A stretch of 64,000 nucleotides of DNA, taken from assembly GCA_947683625.1 (NCBI GenBank), contig CANTUR010000675.1, positions 868,001-932,000 of the forward strand, read 5' to 3'. The position numbers and the translations under genes were made by a program. The notes beneath the pieces were generated by a model that saw only the letters and a list, made by a program, of their open reading frames with translations, was not told where the DNA came from and did not search any database. Origin of the DNA: Mallotus nudiflorus. Its lineage: Eukaryota; Streptophyta; Magnoliopsida; Malpighiales; Euphorbiaceae. This document shows positions 23,251 to 33,450 of the stretch, piece by piece. The stretch's first letter is position 1. Every line of letters starts with the position of its first letter.

Positions 23251-23995
23251 TAAAAAGCTTCAAGAAGCCTTAATCCATCATCTACAAGGCTTTGTGAACT
23301 TAGCTAGTGAAAGTTTACAAGGACACCAAAGCTTTGTGCTAAGTGTAGCTCAAGTTCAATACAACTTATTTCAAGTCCAAGTTATTAATGGGTTTAATTA
23401 AGTATATAATGGGCCTCATTTGTTATGGGCTGGTCCGAATATGCATGGGAGAGTTATTTAAGCATTGTTATTTAGGTTTAAATATGTTAAATAAGGGCTG
23501 GACGAATTTGTTATTTTAAAAGCCCATTAGTTTTAGTTAGTTTAATTATTCTTAAAATAGGAAGTATGTCAAAATTCCTATTTAAGGTCTGATTAGATTA
23601 ATTTCCTTTTTTTTGTGATTAGGGTTATTAGTTTTCCTTACTCACTAAGGAAAACCTTGTAAAGGCTATATATATATGCCTTGGACGAATTTTTATTATT
23701 AAGAATTGAAGTTTTAAAACCTAAAGGCTATTTTGCTTTTATCTTTGTGTTCTTGTGTAAAATACATGCTTTAAGGAACATTCAAGTAGATTGATCATCT
23801 TCTTGTGGAGTGTTTCGAAATTGGAATTTAGAAATGAGTTTTCTTTATTCTAATTCTTTGATCATCTAAGCAATTTGATTTCTAACCATTCTTAGGGGTT
23901 GTTGCTGAATTGACTATTGGGGTTTTCAAGTTAATGCTTTGGGGGTTCGAATACATAAAAGGGTTCTCAAGCTTATTCTTGGAGGTTTCATATCA
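23112..23995 (+). repeat. Gypsy 3' LTR
   Basis: Starts TGTTATGG and ends CATATCA, followed by the CATGA duplication. It is 884 bp against 885 bp for the 5' LTR, and most differences are C/T or G/A transitions. Confidence 0.93.
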
Positions 23996-24000
23996 CATGA

Positions 24001-24137
24001 AGATATGTAAAGTACCTACAAATGATAATGTTACTAATCCACTGACTAAGCCTCTTCCACAGCTTAAGCATAAGAGTCATACTAGGTCTATGGGTATTAG
24101 TTTTAATATACATTGGGGCCTAGCGTAAGTGGGAGAT
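24001..24137 (+). pseudogene. Copia-1 pol C-terminus and polypurine tract
   Basis: It continues the RNase H tail interrupted at 16627 (KICKVPTNDNVTNPLTKPLPQ), a very characteristic copia C-terminus, and ends near 24126. AAGTGGGAGAT (24127-24137) is the polypurine tract directly before the 3' LTR. Confidence 0.85.
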
Positions 24138-25663
24138 TGCTAATGATATACACTATATCAATCATGTGTGACTATATTTTGACTTTATCATTTTATTTAA
24201 TAAAGAGGCATTTTTCATTATCATTTTATGTTATGATAATTACTTGAATAGTAAATTCTTACTAAGGTCATCAAGTATATGACTTGATAGTAAAACCCTT
24301 CGATTAAATATAAGTTCTATTCAAATTATCCCTAGTCATAACAATGTATTATGGCTAGTATGGTGTTGATTGATTATTATGTTTTACTAATCATGAATAT
24401 GAGATATTAAGTAACTCATAAGCACTTATTTGAGAAATAAAGTGCTGGATTGACCCATCATGAGAATACTATATAGATAATTATCACAAGTAATTCTCAT
24501 CACAGTAATATTGGCTTAGTCCTTTAACCTTGAAATCGCCATGGATTTCTATATAACTATTTGTATTTTGACATAATCTTACATTATCATTAACCGAATG
24601 ATAAAATAGGTTATTGTTGGGTTATAAAATGAATTATATGAGGAATGTAGGTGATTGAGAAGGAATTTGTCCCTTATTTAATATGAGTAAGATATCTATG
24701 GGCCCCTTGATAAGATAGATTAAGGAAAATGCATGGCAATGCTAAAGTAAATTGATAAATAGTTATCATTCTCAATCTACTTGGAATTAAGAAATTATAT
24801 GATTGAATTCCTTAAGGATGACATAATATATGCCTTATATTCAATTAAGATATCATGTGACAAAGGGATTAGAATATTCACTATATATTAGGCTATGTCG
24901 GATTATTAACTTCACATGACTTGGGTAGTCATAATATCTTGCTAGAGGCCACTTATGACTTGTAGGCCTAAATAGAGATTTATGACCCACTGCTAATGTC
25001 ATGTGAACCTATAGGGTCACACACTTTGAATAAGCCCAAAACGAATATGGGTTTAATAAGCCCAAATAAGCTATGTGGAAATAAATAAATAAAATATTTA
25101 TTTATTTATTTAAGGTAAAGGTTATCTTAAATAAATAGAATATTATTTATGATTTAATTTAAATAAGAATAAAAATAAGTGAGAAATTACCAAAAGGTTG
25201 TTTGGCAAGTGAAACCTTAATTTAAATGTCTATAAATATGTTATATTCTCTAGGGTCTGATACACTCTTATTATTCTGCCACCAAATTCATTTTCCCTCT
25301 TTTAGAAAACAAAACACATAGTTCTTTTTAATTCTTGATTTATGAGAAATCAAGAGAAGGTGCTAGCACACATCTAGCACACATATATTTGTTTTCAAAA
25401 TCAAGGGTTGTTCGTGTGAACACTTATAGAGGATGGATTCTATTGGAGACGTCTCAAATCCGAACTACTAAATTAAAAGCTCAAGGTAGGGTGTCACCAG
25501 GGTGACCTCCTCTCTTCCTTCTAAATTTCTTGCCTCTTTTGCATTTATGGTAAGAAAATGAAAACCCTAGATTTAATTAATTAATCAAATTACTTGTATT
25601 CAAGTTCGGGCTTGTGATTCAAATTTTATTTTTTCATTGTGTATGGAATCACAAAACCCATCA
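24138..25663 (+). repeat. Copia-1 3' LTR
   Basis: Begins TGCTAATGATATAC and ends AAAACCCATCA, then the TSD ATCAC. TATAAATA at 25231-25238 is the likely core promoter. The family is also present as solo LTRs at 3175-4715 and 59381-60885. Confidence 0.88.
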
Positions 25664-26240
25664 ATCACAATATTATGAAAATCATAAATCTTTGATTTTA
25701 CCAAATCATACTTTAACTGTTGTTCAATTTTTTGAAAATGAACATTTTACTTTAAATCATTTAAATCTGTCTCTTTTCCCTTAATTAAAGCGTTGATTTC
25801 ATTCTTATAAATAGAATGAGCTTAAATAAGGTTTAGGGATATGGTTCTTGGTTTAGCTAAAAAAGGAAAAGATATATGAACTTTTTCATCTTTATAATCA
25901 ATGGAGTTATAGGTCGTTAAATAGGGAGTTATCAAATTAATGAAAGGTGTCCCTAAAATCACCATATAACTTATATCAAAAATGAGAAGAAAAAGAGTTT
26001 TTAAAAGAAATCCATTATTAGAAATAGTAGCCTTTGTTTTACCATTTATATGCATATTGGAATTATTAGCAAAGGGAAAGCTTTTCTATAGTATGTTCTT
26101 GAAAATGATATGGAACCATGCCAGTTTTTATGCAATTTAAATCAGCTGCTGTATCAAACAAGGCTATAGTATCCAATTTAAAATCTTTATCAAAAACAAT
26201 GATGAAGATATTTTCTTGAGGTGATTTGGTTTAAAGCATA
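25664..26240 (-). pseudogene. Protease and start of RT, broken (EPRV-3)
   Basis: The protease frame lies at 26160-25822 with second-half motif VILGTPFINLI. The active-site loop reads Asp-Thr-Ala at 26155-26147, so the essential Gly is lost. The linker to RT runs to 25669, where copia-1 enters. It matches EPRV-2 6219-6740 throughout. Confidence 0.72.
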
Positions 26241-27195
26241 GAGGAAATCATGGGATACTTTATCAAGGTTAGCAAGGGATCCTAGTTCTAGATCCTTTGA
26301 GTCATCATTATCATTAGAGCCTTCAACTAGTTTAGTGACAAGAAATTGGATTAATTCATAATCCTTTTATTATTTGTCTTTTAATTGCTTTATCTCAAAC
26401 TTTATGGTTTTGATTTCTCACTGGAGTTCTTGGATGTCACCTAATGGTTTCTTACTGAGTTTCTTTCTATTTAGAATGGTGGTTAAGTCGTATATGCTTG
26501 TACTAGTAGAAGGTAATTCAGTGTCATTAGGTTTAGGTTCCTTTTCTAGAGATTGCCTAAGCTATTCTAGATTTTTTTTTGAATCTTAGGGTCATTTATA
26601 TGTTGAATGACATCTAAAATCAAGTTTTGTTCTCTAGTGAGCATATTGAGTTCCTTTGTTTTTATATCAGAATCTATACTAGAATCAGAAGAGGAGGAAG
26701 TGGCTAGTTCATCAATTTGGGGAGTTAGGAAGTTTTTGGAATTGGTTTCAGACTCAGAGGTATCTATAAGAAGAGCTGTGATCTTATTCAGGGTTTCTTC
26801 CTCTAAGTCTAATTCATGGAGCTTTTTGGAGACCTTATAATATTTAGAGATATGTCCCTTTTTGCCACACTTATAGCGAAGTAACATCTCTCAAATAGGT
26901 TTTCTTAACTTTATTAGCTTGTAGTTTTCTAGAAGTCTCTCTATAAGGTTTCCTGTTGTAAGCTTCTTCCTTATCCTTTCTCTTGGAGAATTTCCTAGTT
27001 TTTGAGGAAAATTTCCTAAACAAAGGTTTTAAGGATTTCTTACTGCAATCTCCTTTATAGGAAGGATTCTAGGTGAAGCTATAGTCTAATTGTTTGCAAA
27101 AAGATCCTAGTTCCTTTCTAGTCTTTCTCATTTCTTTCTTTAAATGTTTTTGAAGTTTCAAGTCCTTACATATCTTAAGACCTTCATGTTGGGTG
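26241..27195 (-). pseudogene. Capsid C-terminal half, broken (EPRV-3)
   Basis: Read right to left there is a helical Lys-rich region (27180-27080), a basic region (27040-26900), a zinc knuckle at about 26880-26840 and an acidic Ser-rich tail in the frame 26887-26567. The knuckle has lost its first Cys (Arg) and last Cys (Tyr), keeping only YKCGKKGHISKYY. The N-terminal half of capsid is absent because the Tat complex begins at 27196. Confidence 0.7.
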
Positions 27196-27220
27196 GGTCT
27201 AATTCTACATGTTTTCTTTA
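27196..27220. other. Composite junction between EPRV-3 and the Tat complex
   Basis: After viral sequence ending ttgggtgg, a short gtctaattctacatgtttt stretch matches the minus-sense Tat LTR at 44571. It is followed by ctttaaatg, which resembles nearby viral sequence, and then plus-sense LTR. This patchwork suggests template switching during repair. Confidence 0.4.
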
Positions 27221-28002
27221 AATGTTTTATTTCTTTTTGATATTATTGATTATTTTTATTCTTTCGAGGTATTATTATAATTTATTCATTAATCATTATT
27301 TTATTATTTTTTTTGTAGTGATTATGGAGGAAAACGCATGGTGATCATGTTGGAGGGATCAATTCATGAGAAGTCCATGGATAAAGCCTCGTAGAGACTT
27401 AATTTCTAGGGTTTTTATTTTATTTTATTTATTGATTTATTTTTATTTTATTAAATATTTTATGAATTAATGTAATATGCCCAATAGTGGGAGTAGTGAA
27501 ATTATGTATGTGGTTGCATGTTTATTTTGATTAAATTGGTTAGTAAAACTAGGTTTCATTTAGGTAATTATTTAAAATCAATGGAGGAAGTAGATTAATT
27601 TAGGTTACTCGATAATAAAATTAGGGTTTTAGTAAGGATTAATTTAATTATTTTTTTATCTTATTTAATTATTTTTTTATGTTTTTATTTGTTTTTGGGC
27701 TTATTTATTATTTTTATGTGTTGTTAGGGCCTTAAGCCCATTTTAGGTCTTGATTTATTTATTTATTTAAGTTTAGGTTATTTTCTTTTAGCTCATTTCA
27801 CTTAATAATTAATTAGGTTTAATTAATTAAAATATACCTTTAGGCCTATAATAAATTAGATTTTAGATTAGAAATATCCTTAGGCCCATTTACTTAAATA
27901 GACATAGGCCCACGTAACTCAATTTAATTAATTTAGACTTAGCCTACTTAATTTAAGCCTTTTTTCATAATTTGTAGATTTAAGATCACTATTTAATTAA
28001 AA
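27221..28002 (+). repeat. Tat-type LTR fragment, plus sense
   Basis: It is the reverse complement of 44590-45370 and similar to the reverse complement of 41040-41760. Landmarks are gtgattatggaggaaaacgc and the later tttgtagatttaagatcac. It lacks both LTR ends. Its orientation is opposite to the LTR at 40479-42598. Confidence 0.7.
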
Positions 28003-28382
28003 TGTCGACTACACTCGATCGTATAGTCTTAATTGAAAGATACATTGCACTCAGTCATATAATGTCGACTACACTATGTTGTATAGTCCTTAATTGAAAT
28101 AGATACATCACACTCAATTGTATGGTGCCGATTATACTCGGTCGTAATAGTCTGAATTGACAATACACTACATTTGGTCGTATAATGCAAATTAAAAGAA
28201 TACATCGTACTTGGTTATACAATGTTGACTATACTCGAACGTATAGTCTGAATCGAAAATACACTACACTAGGTCGTATAGTGCAAATTGAAAGAATACA
28301 TTGTACTCAGTCATACAATATTGACTATACTTAGACGTATAGTCTGAATTGAAAATACACTACACTCGATCGTATAGTGTGA
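28003..28382 (+). repeat. Array of twelve short imperfect palindromes, 96-bp higher-order period
   Basis: Twelve units of about 20 bp, each an inverted repeat with a 6-base centre, are spaced by AATTGAAA-like linkers. Examples are GACTATAC/GTATAGTC around TCGAAC (28227-28248) and around TTAGAC (28323-28344), and ATTGTA/TACAAT at 28300-28319. Three hairpin types alternate. Matching hairpins at 28204 and 28300, and at 28227 and 28323, are 96 bp apart. The arms differ between types but stay complementary. Confidence 0.8.
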
Positions 28383-28500
28383 GTTTCTTTTCTACATGAG
28401 AAAATCAATAACCTATGCAATTTAGGACTAAATTGCAAAGAAAATTTTGGACTTACATGCAAACAAAGCTAAAGGACTAAAGTGGACATTTGCCACTTCA

Positions 28501-28508
28501 ATATAAGC
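28501..28508 (+). promoter_or_regulatory. TATA-like box upstream of the PMD gene region
   Basis: ATATAAGC follows the palindrome array by about 120 bases and is followed by a T/C-rich stretch like a plant 5' UTR. It is the best core-promoter candidate for the plus-strand genes. Confidence 0.4.
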
Positions 28509-29250
28509 ATTTTTTCTTTTTCTGCCAATTCACTTCTTCTTTTTCCTATCTATTTCATTTCTTTACTTTTCTCTTCATTTCATTTTCTCTTGATTTTCAA
28601 ATTTTCTTTCTTCAATTATTCTTTCATCTGACATCCGATTTTGAGTTCGTTTGATCCTATGGCTCACTCACAATGCAGACTATATGGGAGCAGCTCTAAA
28701 CAATCAGATTCAATCACCTTACATCTACATTTTCCTCAAAATGATTTGGGACCTCTGTAAAGGTGAAGATGTGCTTCCTTTGACTCATTTACACCTTCAT
28801 AAATGCTCTCAAACTGGAGATGAAGTAAATTTCCTTCCTTTGTCTTCAATTCTGTAATAAACATATTTATTTTAGTATGTAAAATTAATATGTTCATGCA
28901 TGCAACTATAGGACATTTGCTAGATAAATTAAATAAAACTTATGGAAAATTGACAATTTAGAACCAAAATTTTACAAAATTGGTTTCAATATGTCACAGG
29001 ACTAATAGAAATGTATTCAAATTTTCTAAATTTCTCATCGGGAGTTTGAATTTTAGGTCGGAATTCTTGGATTTCCAATCAGATTTCTCAGATTTTCAAT
29101 CATAAATCTAGAAATCCAATCGGAATTCTAGATTTCCAATTGGAAATCCAGTCTTCCAATTAAGCCTTAGCTTGATTTTTTAAAACAAATAAAACACAAG
29201 CATTTGTAAAAAAATAATCTTGTAATTTTCTGAATTTTATTTAAAAACCA
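28509..29250 (+). other. Leader-like region before the PMD gene; uncertain first exon
   Basis: Pyrimidine-rich to 28620. An ATG at 28659 opens 34 codons and an overlapping frame runs 28651-28857, but neither resembles a known protein. At 29040-29160 there is a palindrome cluster that includes a perfect 18-bp palindrome, gatttccaattggaaatc (29131-29148). No other gene is seen. Confidence 0.4.
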
Positions 29251-31356
29251 ATGAAATTCTCGAGTTGCTTTCACTTGGCTCAAGAATTATTTCATAACTT
29301 GTCTGGAGAGGTAGTATAGCATATTTGGGCATCTAGCTTCTAATGCTTTATCTCTACCTTACCAACTGCTCGAGGTAGGTTAGACCACTACTCATTTTTC
29401 ACTCTTATCGAGAGGTGGATGGACACCACTCACACTTTTCACACACGAGTGGGTGAATTGATTATTTTCCCTATGAGCTTTTCTGCTATTACCAGGATCA
29501 CATTCGGGGGTACCCCGATTCCCTTCGATATCCATTACTACTCTCTCCCAAAGGATGCTAGGAGTCGCTACATTCACGACTTGCTCATATTCATTCCAAC
29601 ATGGAAGAATTGGAAGAATGTGCTTCTTTTTTCTCTTGTTTAGGGTTTTAGGAGATTACCTACCACCACACCTCGCCAGATTCTTCAGAAGATGAGATGT
29701 TTCTTATTGATATCACTTGGCACTACTCTTTTTATGAGATTGGTCATAAGGTTAGCATCGCTCTTATAAGGTTAGCATTGCTCTTCTTGGTCCCCTTTAG
29801 GATCTTACTAGGGTCGCTACTTTAGATTAGGGATCTGCAACAATTGCTTATCTCTACTACAGACTAGATACTATTTGCAAAGGCGTTGTGACGATGTGTG
29901 ATTTCTGGCATGTCTTGCATGTATGTCTCCTACCCTTTTTAACTTTACTTATTTTTCACATTTTCGTCCTTATTTCTTTTATTGCCTCTCTTTCAGTTCT
30001 AGGGCATTAAGATTGGAGTGATCCAAGGCTTTAATGCCATTAGCTTTGACAAGAGTCTTCCCCATATGCAAAGGTAGGGTTCTTGTCATCTTGCTAGCAT
30101 CAAGCATGACTTGCAGACTTATTAAGACTAGCTGAACTCCTTAGAGTGGGACCTGGTAAGACAAATTTGATTTTTAGTATTTCACCAATTTTAAAAGTTA
30201 ATAAATTTAAATGAATGAGTTTGCAAGTCAGATCATATTGATTGGTTGGTGTCAAAGACATTTAGCTATATGATTTCATGACTGCAGTTGTGAGGCTTGA
30301 GACTATGAGAGTTCTACTCCTAGGTTATGGTCACCAGATGTGGCATCTTAGTGAGCGTGTTTATCATTGGCACATAGGACCTTTTAGGAGGCGTGTGCCT
30401 TCTTTTATTCCCTCTTCGATGTTGTGGAGCAACAGCATGACTAGTCTTGAGCTTATAGTAGCTCTTAAAGGATATGACGCCTTGACTCTGCTTGAGCATT
30501 CTCATCATTATCAGGAGTATATTTAGGAAAATCTCCTAGATTAGGTTCCTATAGATCCAGGTGAGGTATGTTTTCTATCACTATTATACTTCATCTCTTT
30601 CATCCCTTCATATGACATTTATTTTTCTTCACAGATTGAAGAAGTCCTTGACATTGTTATGGAGGAGACTAAGGGTTATATTGAGGAGACTGAGCAGGAG
30701 GTTGAGCCTACTCATCATAATGAGGCTGCTCGTGGTGATGCTTCCTTGAGTACTATTTTAGGCAATGTTCCCCCATTTGATAGGTCTATGTATTATTGGG
30801 CTCCTATGATACAAACTCCTATTGAGCGACACATGTACTTTGACGTAGCTCAAATTCCTAGCTTCTCTCCTCCTGATGCTTCACATGTAAGTGCAATTTG
30901 CCTTTCCAACCCTATACAAACTAGCACTTGTTGTTGAATTAGTAAACTTTATTTTATAGGTCCCTCAAACATAGGCAAAGTATCTATATGGACTCGTCTC
31001 TCCCAAAGATTATTTACTCTACAAATCACATATACTTTGAGGGTTAGTATTTACAACAAATATGAAAATGTATGCATGTTATGTATAATATGCATGATTC
31101 TAACTATCTTAATGCAATAGAGTTATGTTTTGGATTTGGAGCACTAGAACGAGAGGCTTCGACAACAACTTACTAGCCTTGGTTTTGACAGTCACAATGT
31201 CAGGACTTCTATACCCCCAAATCAGAGCAATGATCCAACTAGAGGATGGAGACCCTGGCCAAACACTAAAGCTCAGGATAACTAATTTCCCTCTCTTTAG
31301 GACTTTTGTTAGCATGACTGTACTTTGGATTCTTCATAATTGTTTTTTTTTATAAA
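29251..31356 (+). pseudogene. Plant mobile domain (PMD) gene, multi-exon, broken
   Basis: From the ATG at 29251 the frame reaches a diagnostic PMD stretch at about 29389-29540 (LIERWMDTTHTFHTRVGELI, then FGGTPIPFD). Further PMD-like sequence lies at 30278-30526 (HLSERVYHWHIGPFRRRVPS), an acidic stretch at 30659-30890 and a coiled-coil-like tail near 31130. Five GT-AG introns of about 70-80 bp are plausible: 29921-29996, 30156-30237, 30566-30634, 30887-30959, and less surely 31043-31120. Early stops at 29317 and 29341 are TAG and TAA. PMD proteins (MAIN/MAIL1 relatives) act in plant nuclei, and PMDs are also known in transposons. It lies opposite to the Tat gag-pol strand, so it is probably captured cargo or an antisense extra ORF. 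Confidence 0.55.
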
Positions 31357-31439
31357 TGGATCACGGACTTTTGTTCTGGACCAAACCCTAAAATTTTATT
31401 TTATTTTATTTTATTTGCCAAAAATGCTTGGAAATCTAA

Positions 31440-31520
31440 CTGACATCCTAGATCTTTTATCATATTTCTAGAATTCTGATTGGAATTCTAGATTTTCAAT
31501 CAGATTTCTAGAATTTCAAC
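31440..31520 (+). repeat. Palindrome cluster upstream of the DUF7745-like ORF
   Basis: Contains 9-base arms CTAGAATTC and GAATTCTAG around TGATTG at 31468-31491, with related ttttcaatcagatttctaga half-sites nearby. It lies about 120 bases before a TATA box. Confidence 0.6.
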
Positions 31521-31612
31521 TCTGATTCTTCAATTTTTCCTGTTTCGACTTGAATTTAGTCCAAAACATGATCGAGACAAATCCTAATCTCGTTCATACC
31601 ATCTTTTGAGCC

Positions 31613-31620
31613 TATTTAAG
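31613..31620 (+). promoter_or_regulatory. TATA-like box of the DUF7745-like ORF
   Basis: TATTTAAG lies 56 bases before the ATG at 31669 with pyrimidine-rich sequence between. Together with the palindromes upstream it resembles an LTR U3 promoter. Confidence 0.45.
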
Positions 31621-31668
31621 AGTCATAGAAAAGATTATCCTCCATTCTTCTCTTCATTTATTTTCATC

Positions 31669-32860
31669 ATGACACAAGCTACCCTTAGTTTGGTGAAGAA
31701 ATTTCTTAAGACCATGAATGGAGACGATTGGAATAGAGTATTACCATTCCATGCCAAATCTTTGAAGTCCATTCAACATCTTAAAATAGACAGCAATTTC
31801 TTATATGTTGTCGCCACCTTCTAGGATGCTAAGGATCATATATTTAGATTCAATGGACAAGAGTTATGTCCATTGATTGAGGAGTTTGCTACTATTCTCA
31901 TATGTTCATTAGATCCAATTGCTACAATTGCTCTCTCTGATCTCAAAATAGAGTTTCCTAGTAAATTAGTGGCATTTTTTGATATGCCCCCCAAATGTCA
32001 TCTACATGCACGCACACAATGCTAGGACTATTAGTCTTTCTTCTCTAATTAATGGGACTAAGGACAAGAACAATACCACTTGGATTAGAATTGTCACCTT
32101 CTACTTGTATGCCCAATTTCTACTAGTGTCTTCTCATGGAGATGCTGATGCAAGGATTATCAGTATCCTAGAACAAGTAGAAACTAGAGCTAATCCTATG
32201 CTTATTATACTTACTGAAACTATCATTAAGTTAGATAATTTCAAGGTTCAAAACCAACTCTTAAGTAGTTTGCTTCTCGTTCAAGTATGTAACCTTTTTT
32301 TTTTGCCTAAGTTGCCCTTTCATGTTTTCAACTTAGCATTTTTTTAAAATTTGGTTACAGGAGAAGTTGAGCTTGCTTAGTGCTCCTGCCAATGCTTCAA
32401 TTTATCAACCTCACCATCTATAATCTCATCCATTGAAGATAAGAGACAAGTGCACTATAGATCATTGGATTGATTGAATGAAAGACATTGTTGATACTGA
32501 GATTACTTAGCTCTGTCCCTAGTGGAGATTGAAATTTATGACCGTCAACCTATATAACTACTGCATCCTTATTCCTAGATTGCACTTTTCAACCTTCCTT
32601 TCTCCCTCATGCCTTTGTTGTTAATATGGTCGCCCCCCAATTCATTATGGCTATTATAACTAACTTTGAAGGCTTCCTTCTGAGACAAGACTTTCTAGAC
32701 AAAGTGAAGAACTTATGGCCCCGTAGAGCTTTAGAGCAGAATATGCACCTGAATCTAACATGATTACTGATGAGAACTACAAGGCTTGGGTTGTTATGCA
32801 ATCTATAGAACCACCAAAATTTACTAAATATAAAGTAGGATTCAAGTATTATTAGAAGAG
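31669..32860 (+). pseudogene. DUF7745-like extra ORF of a Tat element, with intron, broken
   Basis: From the ATG at 31669 (MTQATLSLVKKFLK) the sequence shows a pattern I associate with plant DUF7745 proteins in Tat/Ogre-type retrotransposons: a KIDSNFLYVVATF motif, a DHIFRFNGQELCPLIEEFAT stretch, and a WIRIVTFYLYAQFLLVSSHG segment (about 32080-32140). A stop at 31824 and a frameshift near 31985 break it. A GT-AG intron at 32285-32360 (GTATGTAACC to GGTTACAG) separates the last exon. Function is unknown. The strand is opposite to the neighbouring Tat gag-pol. The family name rests on remembered pattern and needs a profile search. Confidence 0.5.
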
Positions 32861-33440
32861 TCACAAAAGAAAAAACAAAAACAAAAATAGTGATCTCATA
32901 AGTCTAGTTTCTTATGTTTTATTTTTCCTTCAAATCTTTATGCTTTATAATAAAGATAGAAACTGCAATCTTTGACAGAAATATCATTTCAATTTATTTT
33001 ATAATTAGGGCAAAATTTAGTACATTTATTACATCCTATGACATAACTACTGTTATCATCTAGTCCTTTCGGATTTTCTAACTGAACATTTTTCTCTCAC
33101 TTTTATTTCCCTAATTTCTGCTTAATTAACCCTTTACGAGTTTTCTGATTAACAAGATCTTGTCTTTTATTTTATTCCCTAATTTTTACCTGCCAACCCT
33201 TTACAGGTTTTCTAAACAATAGGCATGTCCTAACTTTTACCTGACTAGCCTTTTCAGGTATTCTAGCCAACGAACCCTTTTTTTTAAGGTAGTATTTCTT
33301 GAGGTGATCCAGGTTGATTGGCTCAGTGAACTCATTCCCTTCTAAATCTAATATCTTTGCAGCTCCTTTAGGCAGGATTGTCTTGACTGAATATGGTCCT
33401 TCCTAATTTGGTCTAAATTTCCCTCTTGGGTTAAACACCA
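32861..33440. other. Spacer between the extra ORF and Tat pol
   Basis: No gene. Three related segments around ccctttacgag, ccctttacaggt and ccttttcaggta (33130-33260) form a weak tandem repeat with about 60-base spacing. Confidence 0.45.
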
Positions 33441-33450
33441 TCACCCTTGC

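Larger units (their letters stand above)
16633..23995 (+). mobile_element. Ty3/gypsy element, nearly full length, nested in copia-1
   Basis: The two LTRs are 885 and 884 bp, CATGA is duplicated at 16628-16632 and 23996-24000, and PBS, gag, protease, RT, RNase H, integrase and PPT are all present in order. By eye the LTRs differ at roughly 2% of sites plus small indels, mostly transitions, so the insertion is younger than copia-1. Order and primer site fit a plant chromovirus-type gypsy; the lineage is not certain. Confidence 0.93.
11028..25663 (+). mobile_element. Copia-1: non-autonomous Ty1/copia element with nested gypsy
   Basis: This has a 5' LTR (11028-12514), leader, gag, protease/integrase, a remnant of RT, RNase H, a polypurine tract (24127-24137) and a 3' LTR (24138-25663). 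The flanking five bases are ATCAT (11023-11027) and ATCAC (25664-25668), a TSD with one change. EPRV-2 reads ATCAC once at this point (RC near 6740), which shows that the element landed inside EPRV-3. A gypsy element sits within its RNase H end. Confidence 0.88.

Noticed and set aside
16633..23995. Calling the region centromeric because the gypsy resembles CRM
   Set aside because: Lineage is uncertain and no satellite array is present; one element does not define a centromere.
26607..26840. Ser/Glu-rich plus-strand ORF
   Set aside because: Antisense shadow of the acidic Ser-rich capsid tail of EPRV-3.
28003..28382. CRISPR-like repeat array
   Set aside because: The units are palindromes with related, not unique, intervals in a plant LTR context, with no cas genes; it is a tandem repeat.
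31979..32347. Separate 122-codon gene
   Set aside because: It is the continuation of the DUF7745-like frame after a frameshift and reads into the intron at 32285.
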